From Streptomyces sp. R33 (GTDB taxonomy: Bacteria; Actinomycetota; Actinomycetes; Streptomycetales; Streptomycetaceae), in the NCBI RefSeq assembly GCF_041200175.1, contig NZ_CP165727.1, positions 3,633,501 through 3,697,500 on the forward strand: a stretch of DNA of 64,000 nucleotides, written 5' to 3'. Positions within the stretch are counted from its first letter, which is position 1, and every line of letters begins with the position of its first letter. Shown here in pieces: positions 1 through 8,138 of this stretch. The notes beneath the pieces are model-generated. The model had not been told where the DNA came from, searched no databases, and worked only from the letters and a program-made list of their open reading frames with translations. Made by a program: the position numbers and the translations under genes.

Positions 1-224
1 TCGGGGGTCGGGTCGGCGGGCAGGGCCGCGGCCCGGTTCTGCATCTCCTGGCGGAAGTCGCCGAGGGCCGCGTCCTGGGTACGGGTGAGCACCGCCTCGC
101 GGTTGAGCCAGTACGCGATGCCGGACGCGGAGACCGCGGCCACCAGCGCGACCAGGCAGAACACCATCAGGAGCCGCAGCCGCAGGCTGGTCCAGCGCCG
201 GCCCGCGAACAGAGCTTTGATCAC
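1..224 (-). CDS. afsQ2: Sensor histidine kinase AfsQ2, N-terminal part only
   Basis: Only the first ~74 codons are present; the gene runs off the left edge. The GTG start (222-224) overlaps the afsQ1 stop as GTGA, so the pair is translationally coupled. The visible protein has a short basic N-terminus, a membrane segment rich in Leu, Val and Ala (about residues 13-35), then the beginning of an extracytoplasmic region. This fits an OmpR-type sensor kinase. The kinase domain itself is not visible. Identity rests on the partner, which closely matches AfsQ1 as I remember it. Confidence 0.85.
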   Translation of the reverse strand, partial: MIKALFAGRRWTSLRLRLLMVFCLVALVAAVSASGIAYWLNREAVLTRTQDAALGDFRQEMQNRAAALPADPTP

Positions 225-898
225 TGCGGCGAGTCCAGCCGGTAGCCGACACCACGAACGGTCCGGATGAGGGTGGGTGAGGACGGCACTTCCTCGACCT
301 TGGCGCGCAGCCGCTGCACGCAGGCGTCCACGAGCCGGGAGTCGCCGAGGTAGTCGTGCTCCCAGACCAGCCGCAGCAGCTGCTGCCGGGAGAGCGCCTG
401 CCCGGGCCGGCGGCTGAGCTCCAGCAGCAGCCGCAGCTCGGTCGGCGTCAGCTGGAGGTCCTCGCCGTTCTTCGTGACCGTCATCGCGGCCCGGTCGATG
501 ACCAGGGAGCCGAAGACCGCGGAGTCGGTGGCCTCCCGTTCCCCGCGGCGCAGCACGGCCCGGATCCGGGCGTCGAGCACCCGGCCCTGGACGGGCTTGA
601 CGACGTAGTCGTCGGCGCCGGACTCGAGGCCCACCACCACGTCGATGTCGTCACTGCGCGCGGTGAGCAGGATGATCGGCAGCTGGTCGGTGCGGCGGAT
701 CCGCCGGCACACCTCGAAACCGTCGATCCCGGGCAGCATCACGTCCAGCACGATCAGGTCCGGCCGCTGCTCGCGCAGCAGTTTCAGGCCGTCCTCGCCC
801 GTCGCCGCGGTGGCCACACGGTGGCCCTGGCGAGTCAGGGAGAGTTCGAGGGCCGTGCGGATGGCGTCGTCGTCCTCGATCAGCAACAGGAAAGGCAC
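221..898 (-). CDS. afsQ1: Two-component response regulator AfsQ1 (OmpR family)
   Basis: Receiver domain (about residues 1-115) with the acidic cluster IEDDDAIR and phospho-acceptor Asp in LIVLDVMLPG, then a winged-helix DNA-binding domain ending in RTVRGVGYRL. The protein agrees almost residue for residue with S. coelicolor AfsQ1 as I remember it. GTG at 898 gives 225 residues and places the phosphorylated Asp at 52, as in AfsQ1. ATG at 916 would add six residues. Known role: regulates antibiotic biosynthesis, morphology and nitrogen genes, and acts on sigQ. Divergent from sigQ, with a consensus AfsQ1 box between them. The start has only a weak ribosome binding site. Confidence 0.95.
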   Translation of the reverse strand: MPFLLLIEDDDAIRTALELSLTRQGHRVATAATGEDGLKLLREQRPDLIVLDVMLPGIDGFEVCRRIRRTDQLPIILLTARSDDIDVVVGLESGADDYVVKPVQGRVLDARIRAVLRRGEREATDSAVFGSLVIDRAAMTVTKNGEDLQLTPTELRLLLELSRRPGQALSRQQLLRLVWEHDYLGDSRLVDACVQRLRAKVEEVPSSPTLIRTVRGVGYRLDSPQ

Positions 899-967
899 GG
901 GCTCATTCTGTCCCATCGACCGTTCGGAGTTCGACCGTCGGGTGCACGGGATCGCACAGGGGTCGCT

Positions 968-983
968 GTGACAGGCCTGTGAC
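968..983. promoter_or_regulatory. AfsQ1 binding box
   Basis: GTGAC at 968-972, six-base spacer AGGCCT, GTGAC at 979-983. This matches the published AfsQ1 consensus GTnAC-n6-GTnAC exactly. It lies in the divergent afsQ1/sigQ region, about 94 bases upstream of the sigQ start and 70 bases upstream of afsQ1, so it could serve sigQ activation and autoregulation. Confidence 0.85.
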
Positions 984-1076
984 AGTCGGCGGACACCCCG
1001 GTTAAGTCGGCCGGGCAGTCTTCTACCAACGAAACCGAGCAGGATCCGAAGCAGACTCCACGACGGGGGGCGCGAG

Positions 1077-1781
1077 ATGAACACGCTGCACAGCACCACC
1101 ACCAGCGCGGTTGTCACGCGGCTGCACGATGTGAACCGCCGGGCAGGTGTCCGTTCGGTGACGGTCGCCCGTCCGCGGCCGGCGCACACGGTGGCCATCG
1201 ACGCGAACACGTACGGGCCTTCCGTCCCGGAGAAGCGCACGCCCGAGCTGTCCTCCACCTCGGAGGCCGAGTTCACGGCGTACGTCCAGGAGCGGCGGGC
1301 CGCCCTGTACGCGACGGCCTTCCACCTGACCGGTGACCGTTACGAGGCCGAGGACCTGCTGCAGAGCGCGCTGTTCTCGACGTACCGGGCCTGGGACCGG
1401 ATCAGCGACAAGGCGGCCGTCGGCGGGTACCTGCGGCGCACGATGACGAACCTGCACATCAGCGCGTGGCGCCGGCGGAAGCTGAACGAGTACCCGACCG
1501 AGGAGCTCCCGGAGACGGCCTCGGACGCGGACGCGATGCGGGGTACGGAGCTGCGCGCGGTGCTGTGGCAGGCGCTGGCCCGCATCCCGGAGCCGCAGCG
1601 CACGATGCTGGTGCTGCGCTACTACGAGGGCCGTACGGACCCGGAGATCGCGGAGATCCTGGGCATCAGCGTCGGCACCGTGAAGTCGAGCATCTGGCGG
1701 TCGCTGCGGCGCCTGCGGGACGACGAGGTGCTGAGCTTCGGCCGCGACGAGGCGGAGTCCTTCGAGGAGCTCGTCGCGTAA
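1077..1781 (+). CDS. sigQ: ECF-type RNA polymerase sigma factor SigQ (SigE-like)
   Basis: 234 residues. Sigma region 2 lies at about residues 65-135 (YATAFHLTGDRYEAEDLLQS, core binding and -10 recognition). Region 4 lies at about 160-220 and contains the helix-turn-helix TDPEIAEILGISVGTVKSSI. An unusually long N-terminal extension (~60 residues) precedes region 2. The position divergent from afsQ1 is the known sigQ arrangement, where SigQ is an AfsQ1 target that counteracts AfsQ1-dependent antibiotic production. The ATG start has upstream purines (GGGGGGCGAG). No anti-sigma gene follows; the next gene is convergent. Confidence 0.9.
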   Translation: MNTLHSTTTSAVVTRLHDVNRRAGVRSVTVARPRPAHTVAIDANTYGPSVPEKRTPELSSTSEAEFTAYVQERRAALYATAFHLTGDRYEAEDLLQSALFSTYRAWDRISDKAAVGGYLRRTMTNLHISAWRRRKLNEYPTEELPETASDADAMRGTELRAVLWQALARIPEPQRTMLVLRYYEGRTDPEIAEILGISVGTVKSSIWRSLRRLRDDEVLSFGRDEAESFEELVA

Positions 1782-1852
1782 CGCGGCACACCACAGACCA
1801 TGGGCCAGGGGGACCGTCCTACGGGGGTGGGACGGGGGCCTGCGGGGGGAGG

Positions 1853-1892
1853 AGGCGGGATCAGGCGGCCGGGGGTCCGCATGATCCCGCCT
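1853..1892. terminator. Bidirectional terminator between sigQ and the kinase gene
   Basis: Perfect 11-bp inverted repeat AGGCGGGATCA (1853-1863) and TGATCCCGCCT (1882-1892) with an 18-base loop, between the convergent sigQ (stop 1781) and kinase (stop 1903) genes. No long T-run, as usual in this genus. Confidence 0.7.
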
Positions 1893-1902
1893 TCTCATTT
1901 CA

Positions 1903-2535
1903 CTACGCCGGGGCGGCCGTGCGGTGGCGGCCGGCTGCGCAGGCTGCCAGGCGGCCGAGGGCCTCGTCGCGGTTGCAGGCGTGCGCGCCCAGGGCGATGT
2001 GGCGGGTCACGATGCCCCGTTCCGCCCGCATCAGCCGCCATCCCCTGCGCAGCAGGAACGGCAGTGACTTGCGGCCCTCGCGCAGGTCCCGCATCAGCCT
2101 GCGCCGGAACGTCGTCGACGGCCGCCCGCGCAGGCAGATCGCGTCCGCGAGCAGCCCCAGCTCCTGGCACCGGGCGACGATGTCCGCGGCGAAGATCCCC
2201 TCCGCGATGAAGAGCGGGGTGCGGGAGATGTCCAGCGTCTCGGTTCCCGTACGGGAGGACGTGGCGATGGAGTACACCGGCACCTCGGTACGGCCTGCCG
2301 CGCAGAGTTCCACGATCGCGGCGACCGCCACGTCCGCGTCCCAGGACAGCGGGGAGTCCCAGTCGATGTCGGAACTGCCCTCGACCAGCGGAAGGGTCGG
2401 GTCGTCCGCCTCCTTGTAGAAGTCGTCCAGGCGGAGCACCGGCAGCCCGGAACGGGCAGCCAACCTGGACTTGCCGGAGCCCGAAGGCCCGGTCAACAGG
2501 ACGACACGCGTAGGCAAAGGAGAGGAAGAGCTCAC
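1903..2535 (-). CDS. Uridine kinase-like P-loop ATPase
   Basis: About 210 residues from GTG 2535, with Walker A GPSGSGKS near residue 16 and the nucleoside-kinase motif LRLDDFYKE following. This is the uridine kinase/phosphoribulokinase pattern (NTP + uridine/cytidine to UMP/CMP). The substrate is inferred from the fold only. An upstream in-frame GTG at 2604 would add 23 poorly structured residues; neither start has a clear ribosome binding site. It ends convergently on sigQ, with a shared terminator. The neighbouring deo genes fit pyrimidine salvage, but no nucleoside operator palindrome lies upstream of this gene. Confidence 0.8.
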   Translation of the reverse strand: MSSSSPLPTRVVLLTGPSGSGKSRLAARSGLPVLRLDDFYKEADDPTLPLVEGSSDIDWDSPLSWDADVAVAAIVELCAAGRTEVPVYSIATSSRTGTETLDISRTPLFIAEGIFAADIVARCQELGLLADAICLRGRPSTTFRRRLMRDLREGRKSLPFLLRRGWRLMRAERGIVTRHIALGAHACNRDEALGRLAACAAGRHRTAAPA

Positions 2536-2656
2536 GGGACACCAGTCTGAACCATTCCCCCGCGCAGGGGATGCCTCCGGTGGCCGGTTGGTATCCAGGA
2601 TCACACCTCAACTACGCTGCGTGCGCACGCGACTACGACCTCAGGCGGGAACCCCA

Positions 2657-3001
2657 ATGGCACGTCACGCAGCCTCCGGCAGCTCCACCCTGCGCTCCGC
2701 AGGCCTCACGCTCTCCATGGCCGGCGCGGCCCTGGCCATGGCCGCGGGCGGGGCCCAGGCCGGTGAGCTCTCGGTCCCGGCGGCCCTCGCCGGGGCCACC
2801 GACCCCCTCGCGAACCTCAAGGTCAACCCCCTGGCGCACACCGGGGTGGACCCGCTCGACAACGGCGTGGCCACCAGGGTCGCCGACTTCCCGGCGGTCG
2901 GCACCACCATGGTCACGGGGATCCTGACGCAGGGGCCGTCCATCGGCGAGCTGCCCGAGGCGGCCGCGTCCTCGCTGCTCGGCCCGCTGCTCCCGAAGTA
3001 G
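2657..3001 (+). CDS. Small secreted protein, unknown function
   Basis: 114 residues. A clear Sec signal peptide (basic start, hydrophobic LTLSMAGAALAMAAGGAQA, cleavage after about residue 35) is followed by a ~79-residue mature part rich in Leu, Pro, Thr and Gly. It contains repeated LANLKVNPLAHTGVDPL-like segments and no recognised domain. The composition recalls the other small secreted protein at 10913-11188, which also has DPL/SPLNQL-type motifs; they may be distant paralogues. ATG 2657 is preceded by GGCGGGAACCCCA. A strong terminator follows. No function assigned. Confidence 0.75.
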   Translation: MARHAASGSSTLRSAGLTLSMAGAALAMAAGGAQAGELSVPAALAGATDPLANLKVNPLAHTGVDPLDNGVATRVADFPAVGTTMVTGILTQGPSIGELPEAAASSLLGPLLPK

Positions 3002-3020
3002 CCGCACGAGGGCGCGAAAA

Positions 3021-3053
3021 GGCCCCGGCAGCGCGGGGGACGCTGCCGGGGCC
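3021..3053. terminator. Strong bidirectional terminator
   Basis: 13-bp perfect stem GGCCCCGGCAGCG (3021-3033) / CGCTGCCGGGGCC (3041-3053), 7-base loop, with AAAA before it, so the minus-strand transcript of the aldehyde dehydrogenase operon ends the hairpin with T residues. It serves convergent genes on both sides. Confidence 0.85.
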
Positions 3054-3070
3054 GGTTTCGGAGGGGGTCC

Positions 3071-3967
3071 TCAGTACGAGGATCCGCCCGAGCCCAGCGA
3101 ACCCGTGGGGTGCCAGACCGTCTTCGTCTCCAGGAACGCCGTCATGCGCGACGTGCCCGGGTCGGCGTTCCAGTCGTCCACAGGCTGTGGACGCAGGACG
3201 CGCTTGAGGTTGTCGGCCGCCGCGATCTCCAGCTCCTTGGCCAGCGCCGTGTCGGCACCCGCCAGGTCGATCGCGTTGACGTCCTGGTGGGACGCCAGGT
3301 GCGGGCCCATCTCGGCGGCCTTGCCGGACAGGATGTTGACGACGCCGCCGGGCAGGTCGGAGGTGGCCAGCACCTCGCCCAGGGACAGGGCCGGGAGGGG
3401 CGCCTTCTCCGAGGCGATCACGACCGCCGTGTTGCCCGTCGCGATCACCGGGGCGATCACGGAGATCAGGCCCAGGAAGGACGAGTCCTGCGGGGCCACG
3501 ACCGTGACGACACCGGTCGGCTCCGGGGTGGAGAGGTTGAAGAACGGGCCCGCGACCGGGTTGGCCCCGCCCACGATCTGGCCGATCTTGTCCGTCCAGC
3601 CCGCGTACCAGACCCAGCGGTCGATGGCCGCGTCGACGACCGCGGCCGCCTTCGACTTGGACAGGCCCTCGGCCTCGCCGACCTCGCGGACGAACTGCTC
3701 GCGGCGGCCCTCGAGCATCTCGGCGATGCGGTAGAGGATCTGCCCGCGGTTGTACGCGGTCGCGCCCGACCAGCCGCCGAAGGCCTTGCGGGCCGCGACG
3801 ACCGCGTCACGGGCGTCCTTGCGGGAGGACAGGGGGGCGTTGGCCAGCCACTTGCCCTTGGAGTCCTGCACCTCGTACACCCGGCCGCTCTCGGATCGCG
3901 GGAACTTCCCGCCCACGTACAGCTTGTAGGTCTTGAAGACGTTCAGACGCGTGGTCGTCTCAGACAT
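3071..3967 (-). CDS. Truncated aldehyde dehydrogenase-family protein without catalytic Cys
   Basis: 298 residues against ~480 for a full ALDH. It carries the N-terminal NAD-binding half (VGGKFPRSESGRVYEV..., VVAPQDSSFLGLISVIAP, LPGGVVNIL). It stops before the catalytic region, so the Glu of LELGGK and the Cys of GQxCxA are missing. The usual PWNFP is replaced by APQDSSF. The reading frame is clean and codon use matches the neighbours, so this looks like a maintained pseudoenzyme rather than decay. It overlaps the full-length ALDH gene by 8 bases and is last in the deoC-ALDH operon. The pair resembles the two domains of ALDH16 proteins, whose second domain also lacks the Cys. Confidence 0.85.
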   Translation of the reverse strand: MSETTTRLNVFKTYKLYVGGKFPRSESGRVYEVQDSKGKWLANAPLSSRKDARDAVVAARKAFGGWSGATAYNRGQILYRIAEMLEGRREQFVREVGEAEGLSKSKAAAVVDAAIDRWVWYAGWTDKIGQIVGGANPVAGPFFNLSTPEPTGVVTVVAPQDSSFLGLISVIAPVIATGNTAVVIASEKAPLPALSLGEVLATSDLPGGVVNILSGKAAEMGPHLASHQDVNAIDLAGADTALAKELEIAAADNLKRVLRPQPVDDWNADPGTSRMTAFLETKTVWHPTGSLGSGGSSY

Positions 3968-5396
3968 CGAGGTAGCCCTCCAGGCCGTGGCGGCCGCCCT
4001 CGCGGCCGAAGCCCGACTCCTTGTAGCCGCCGAAGGGCGAGGTCGGGTCGAACTTGTTGAACGTGTTGGCCCAGACGACGCCCGCGCGGAGCTTGTTCGC
4101 GACCGCGAGGATGCGGCTGCCCTTCTCCGTCCAGATGCCGGCGGACAGGCCGTACTGGCTGTTGTTGGCCTTGGCGACGGCCTCGTCGGGCGTACGGAAC
4201 GTCAGCACCGACAGGACCGGGCCGAAGATCTCGTCGCGGGCGACGGTGTGCGCCTGGGTGACGTTCGTGAAGAGCGTCGGGGCGAACCAGTAGCCGGACG
4301 ACGGCAGCTCGCACGCCGGGGACCAGCGCTCGGCGCCCTCGGCCTCGCCGGTCTCCGCGAGCGCGGTGATCCGGGCGAGCTGCTCGGCGGAGTTGATCGC
4401 GCCGATGTCGGTGTTCTTGTCGAGCGGGTCGCCCAGGCGCAGGGTGCTCAGGCGGCGCTTGAGGGAGTCCAGCAGCTCGTCGTGGATCGACTCCTGGACC
4501 AGCAGGCGCGAGCCCGCGCAGCAGACCTGGCCCTGGTTGAAGAAGATGCCGTTGACGATGCCCTCGACGGCCTGGTCGATGGGGGCGTCGTCGAAGACGA
4601 TGTTGGCGCCCTTGCCGCCCAGCTCCAGGGTGACCTTCTTGTCGGTGCCGGCGACGTGGCGGGCGATCATCTTGCCCACGGCCGTCGAGCCGGTGAAGGC
4701 GACCTTGTTGACGTCCGGGTGCTCGACGAGGGCCGCGCCCGCGTCGCCGTAGCCCGTGAGGATGTTGACGACACCCTTGGGCAGGCCCGCCTGGCGGCAG
4801 ATGTCCGCGAAGAACAGCGCGGAGAGGGGGGTCGTCTCGGCCGGCTTCAGCACGACGGTGTTGCCGGTGGCGAGCGCCGGGGCGATCTTCCACGCCAGCA
4901 TCAGCAGCGGGAAGTTCCACGGGATGACCTGGCCGGCGACGCCCAGCGGGCGCGGGTTCGGCCCGTAGCCGGCGTGGTCGAGCTTGTCGGCCCAGCCGGC
5001 GTAGTAGAAGAAGTGCGCGGCGACCAGCGGGAGGTCCGCGTCGCGGGTCTCCTTGATCGGCTTGCCGTTGTCCAGGGTCTCCAGGACGGCCAGCTCACGG
5101 CTGCGCTCCTGGATGATCCGGGCGATGCGGAAGAGGTACTTGGCGCGCTCGGAGCCCGGCAGCGCGGACCAGGTCGCGAAGGCCTTGCGGGCGGCCTTGA
5201 CGGCGCGGTCGACGTCGGCGGCGCCGGCCTGGGCGACCTCGGCGAGGACCTCCTCGGACGACGGCGAGACGGTCTTGAAGACCTTGCCGTCGGCGGCGTC
5301 GGTGAACTCACCGTCGATGAAGAGCCCGTACGAGGGGGCGATGTCGACGACCGAGCGGGACTCGGGGGCCGGTGCGTACTCGAATGCAGATGCCAT
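3960..5396 (-). CDS. Aldehyde dehydrogenase (NAD-dependent)
   Basis: 478 residues, full-length ALDH: VIPWNFP with Asn161, KPAETTP, FTGSTAVG, the general-base Glu in LELGGKGAN (about 258) and the nucleophile Cys in FFNQGQVC (Cys292). It oxidises an aldehyde to the acid with NAD(P)+. It starts 5 bases after deoC ends, so the likely substrate is the acetaldehyde released by DeoC; glyceraldehyde 3-phosphate is the less likely alternative. This is inferred from context. ATG 5396 aligns with the family. Together with the next gene it forms an ALDH16-like pair. Confidence 0.9.
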   Translation of the reverse strand: MASAFEYAPAPESRSVVDIAPSYGLFIDGEFTDAADGKVFKTVSPSSEEVLAEVAQAGAADVDRAVKAARKAFATWSALPGSERAKYLFRIARIIQERSRELAVLETLDNGKPIKETRDADLPLVAAHFFYYAGWADKLDHAGYGPNPRPLGVAGQVIPWNFPLLMLAWKIAPALATGNTVVLKPAETTPLSALFFADICRQAGLPKGVVNILTGYGDAGAALVEHPDVNKVAFTGSTAVGKMIARHVAGTDKKVTLELGGKGANIVFDDAPIDQAVEGIVNGIFFNQGQVCCAGSRLLVQESIHDELLDSLKRRLSTLRLGDPLDKNTDIGAINSAEQLARITALAETGEAEGAERWSPACELPSSGYWFAPTLFTNVTQAHTVARDEIFGPVLSVLTFRTPDEAVAKANNSQYGLSAGIWTEKGSRILAVANKLRAGVVWANTFNKFDPTSPFGGYKESGFGREGGRHGLEGYLDV

Positions 5397-5401
5397 GGTG
5401 A

Positions 5402-6364
5402 TCAGTCCACCGTCACGTAGTCGGGACCGGAGTAACGGCCGGTGCTCAGCTTCTGGCGCTGCATCAACAGGTCGTTGAGCAGGCTGGAGGCGCCGAAGCG
5501 GAACCAGTGGTTGGACAGCCAGTCCTCGCCCACGGTCTCGTTGACCAGGACCAGGAACTTGATGGCGTCCTTGGTGGTCCGGATGCCGCCGGCCGGCTTC
5601 ACGCCGATCTGGATTCCAGTCTGCGCCTTGAAGTCGCGGACGGCTTCGAGCATCAGCAGCGTGTTGGCGGGGGTGGCGTTGACGCCGACCTTGCCGGTGG
5701 AGGTCTTGATGAAGTCGGCGCCCGCGAGCATGCCGATCCAGGAGGCCCGGCGGATGTTGTCGTACGTCGACAGCTCGCCGGTCTCGAAGATGACCTTGAG
5801 ACGGGCGGCGCTGCCGTCGGGGCGTACGCACGCCTCCTTGATGGCCTTGATCAGCTCGTACGTCTCCAGGTAGCGGCCGGCGAGGAAGGCGCCACGGTCG
5901 ATGACCATGTCGATCTCGTCGGCGCCCGCGGCGACGGCGTCACGGGTGTCCGCGAGCTTGACGGGCAGCGCGGCGCGGCCGGCCGGGAAGGCCGTCGCGA
6001 CGGAGGCCACCTTGACGTCGGCACCGTTCAGGGCGGCCTTGGCGGTGGCCACCATGTCGGGGTAGACGCAGACCGCGGCGGTCATCGGCGTCGAACGGTC
6101 GGTCGGGTCGGGATTGACGGCCTTGGCGGAGAGCGCTCGGACCTTGCCCGGGGTGTCCGCACCCTCAAGCGTGGTCAGGTCGATCATCGAAATGGCCAGG
6201 TCAATGGCGTACGCCTTGGCCGTGGTCTTGATCGAACGGGTACCGAGCGCGGCCGCGCGGGCCTCCAGGCCGACGGCGTCTACGCCGGGCAGCCCGTGCA
6301 GGAAGCGGCGCAGCGCGCTGTCGGACGTCGTCACGTCAGCGAATGCGGTGAGGGTGGTGGGCAT
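5402..6364 (-). CDS. deoC: Deoxyribose-phosphate aldolase
   Basis: 320 residues. It cleaves 2-deoxyribose 5-phosphate to glyceraldehyde 3-phosphate and acetaldehyde, the last step of deoxynucleoside catabolism. Schiff-base Lys in ADFIKTSTGKVG and the second Lys in VKPAGGIRT are present. It is longer than E. coli DeoC (259) because of N- and C-terminal extensions; the long form is familiar in actinobacteria and mammals. First gene of a three-gene operon with two ALDH genes. ATG 6364 is chosen; GTG 6370 is also possible, and neither has a good ribosome binding site. An exact nucleoside palindrome lies 20 bases upstream. Confidence 0.95.
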   Translation of the reverse strand: MPTTLTAFADVTTSDSALRRFLHGLPGVDAVGLEARAAALGTRSIKTTAKAYAIDLAISMIDLTTLEGADTPGKVRALSAKAVNPDPTDRSTPMTAAVCVYPDMVATAKAALNGADVKVASVATAFPAGRAALPVKLADTRDAVAAGADEIDMVIDRGAFLAGRYLETYELIKAIKEACVRPDGSAARLKVIFETGELSTYDNIRRASWIGMLAGADFIKTSTGKVGVNATPANTLLMLEAVRDFKAQTGIQIGVKPAGGIRTTKDAIKFLVLVNETVGEDWLSNHWFRFGASSLLNDLLMQRQKLSTGRYSGPDYVTVD

Positions 6365-6383
6365 GGTCACAAGATGAGCATAT

Positions 6384-6395
6384 CTACGCGCGTAG
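6384..6395. promoter_or_regulatory. Nucleoside-regulon palindrome upstream of deoC
   Basis: CTACGCGCGTAG, a perfect 12-bp palindrome, one of five in this window that all precede nucleoside genes. On the minus strand its right half runs into TAGATA, a good -10 hexamer, so a bound protein would block the promoter. Confidence 0.75.
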
Positions 6396-6671
6396 CGGCC
6401 TGTCACCCCCCGCGGCCGCACATCTGTGCGGGCTTGGCCACATCCGGGCGCGGCGAGGGCTCGGCCGGGTCCGCGCCTGCGGACCGCTGACCTCCGCTTT
6501 TCCTGTTACGCGACGAAGACGGGAACCCGATCGTCCGGTCGAACAAGATCCGTAAATTTCTCTTCAGCAGCCCGCCAGACCTCACCGGATGAAAGCTTCG
6601 GCAGAGAACCCGTAGAGAAAAGGGGCATGCGACTCTCCCACCATCCCGCGACACAGCTTCCAGGAGTCGTT
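6396..6671. other. Divergent intergenic region deoC / secreted protein
   Basis: About 275 bases with no convincing gene. It holds a short inverted repeat CCGCACA-TC-TGTGCGG (6416-6431) and, at the right end, the ribosome binding site AGGAGT (6662-6667) of the next gene. An in-frame upstream ATG at 6627 for that gene lacks a ribosome binding site. I could not place the promoter. Confidence 0.5.
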
Positions 6672-7385
6672 ATGCGCACCGCCCTCCGTACCTCGATCGT
6701 CACCGCCGCCCTCGCCGGGGCCCTGCTCGCGCCGGCCGCGACGGCACTCGCCGCGCCCGCTCCGCAGGCCGTCACCTCGGTGACCGCGGTGACGACGGTG
6801 TCTGCGGCCTCGTCGGACAAGGGCCGCTACGACGGCGAGGCCCACCTCGTCGCCGACGGCCGGATCGCGGTGCTGCGCAACGACGTCGAGGGCCCCGAGG
6901 TCTGGATCCGCGCCGTCGGCGCCGACTGGAAGCCGGCCGACGGCGTCGCGGGGCGCGTACTGGCGAAGCTGGACCCCTCGAACCCCGTCGCGCTGGTCGA
7001 CGGCATCCAGTACAAGCTCTCCGAGGGGAACCCCGGCTCCTACGGGCTCACCGTCCGTGTGATGACCGAGGGCGCCGCGGACTTCTACGAGCTGCCGAAG
7101 GCCACCACGCCCACCAAGCCGTCGGCCCAGCCCTCGGCCAAGCCCTCCGCGCAGCCGGCCGCCACCTCCAAGGTCACCGTCAAGCCGGCCGCCGACGTGA
7201 AGCCGCAGACGGGCGCGCAGACCGTGGTCGTCCCGCAGGGCGCGGTCGCCGCCGGCGCGGAGATCGCCGCCGAGGACACCGACAACAGCACCACGATGGC
7301 GGCCGGCGCCGGTCTCGTCGCGATCTTCGGCGGCCTCGGTGTGGCCCGGATGGCCCGAGCCCGCCGCGCCCGCAACGGCGCCTGA
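6672..7385 (+). CDS. Secreted, C-terminally anchored protein of unknown function
   Basis: 237 residues: signal peptide (MRTALRTSIVTAALAGALLAP..ALA), a globular domain (about residues 45-145), a Pro/Ser/Ala/Lys-rich stalk (KPSAQPSAKPSAQPAA), then a C-terminal membrane helix (GAGLVAIFGGLGV) and basic tail (RMARARRARNGA). The layout is that of a wall-associated protein with a sortase-like tail, but I see no LPxTG or LAxTG before the helix. A class F sortase gene follows after 92 bases. ATG 6672 has AGGAG five bases away. Function unknown. Confidence 0.8.
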   Translation: MRTALRTSIVTAALAGALLAPAATALAAPAPQAVTSVTAVTTVSAASSDKGRYDGEAHLVADGRIAVLRNDVEGPEVWIRAVGADWKPADGVAGRVLAKLDPSNPVALVDGIQYKLSEGNPGSYGLTVRVMTEGAADFYELPKATTPTKPSAQPSAKPSAQPAATSKVTVKPAADVKPQTGAQTVVVPQGAVAAGAEIAAEDTDNSTTMAAGAGLVAIFGGLGVARMARARRARNGA

Positions 7386-7477
7386 GCAGCACCCCTGCCC
7401 TTCCGGTTCCTCCCCGTACCTCCTTCCGGCGGGCCACCTCCACGGTGGCCCGCCGGGCCCGTTTCCCGGAGCACCCC

Positions 7478-8113
7478 ATGGCCCACCGCGTCCGCCCCCT
7501 GCTCGCCGCCGCCCTCCTCGGCCCGCTCGCCCTCGCCGCCCTGACCGGCTGCGGCGGCGCACCGGCCGCCCCCACGCCCCCGCCGCACATCGCCGCGGCC
7601 ACCGCGCCCGCGCCGGCTGCGGCCTCGTCCGCCGGGGCGGGGGCCGTGCCCGCCGCCCCGCTGCCCGCCTCGCAGCCCGTACGGGTGCGCATCCCCGCGG
7701 CCGGGGTGGACGCGGGCCCGCTGCTGGAACTGGGCCTGGCCGCCGACGGCACCGTCGAGGTGCCCTCCGTCGCGGACGGCGACCGCATCGGCTGGTACAC
7801 CAAGGCCGTCACCCCGGGCGAGACCGGTCCGGCCGTGCTGATCGGGCACTTCGACACCGCGCGCGGCCCGGCCGTCCTGCGCAACGTCTCGAAGATCCGC
7901 ACCGGTGACGAGATCACCGTCTCCCGGGCGGACGGCACCACCGCCGTCTTCCGGGTGCGCGAGCTGGAACAGGTCGACAAGAAGAGCTTCCCGACCGCCA
8001 AGGTGTACGGGAACACCGCGCGCCCCGAGCTGCGGCTGATCACCTGCGGCGGCGAGATCACCGACGGCCACCGCCCCGACAACATCATCGTGTACGCCGA
8101 TCTCGTGGGCTGA
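7478..8113 (+). CDS. Class F sortase
   Basis: 211 residues. N-terminal lipobox-like sequence (LAALTGCGG) and an Ala/Pro-rich linker, then a sortase domain from about residue 65. Catalytic His lies in LIGHFDTARGP and Cys in LRLITCGG; the Arg is probably that of GHRPDN. Sortases are membrane-tethered cysteine transpeptidases; class F enzymes of Streptomyces have few known substrates. ATG 7478 with GGAG at 7468-7471. It lies directly after the anchored protein gene and may act on it, although no classical sorting motif is visible there. Confidence 0.9.
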   Translation: MAHRVRPLLAAALLGPLALAALTGCGGAPAAPTPPPHIAAATAPAPAAASSAGAGAVPAAPLPASQPVRVRIPAAGVDAGPLLELGLAADGTVEVPSVADGDRIGWYTKAVTPGETGPAVLIGHFDTARGPAVLRNVSKIRTGDEITVSRADGTTAVFRVRELEQVDKKSFPTAKVYGNTARPELRLITCGGEITDGHRPDNIIVYADLVG

Positions 8114-8138
8114 GACGGCTTGAGGCAGAATCGGGCGC

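Noticed and set aside
3071..3967. Treating the short aldehyde dehydrogenase as a pseudogene
   Set aside because: Frame is intact, overlaps its partner as in a working operon, and ALDH16 offers a functional precedent.
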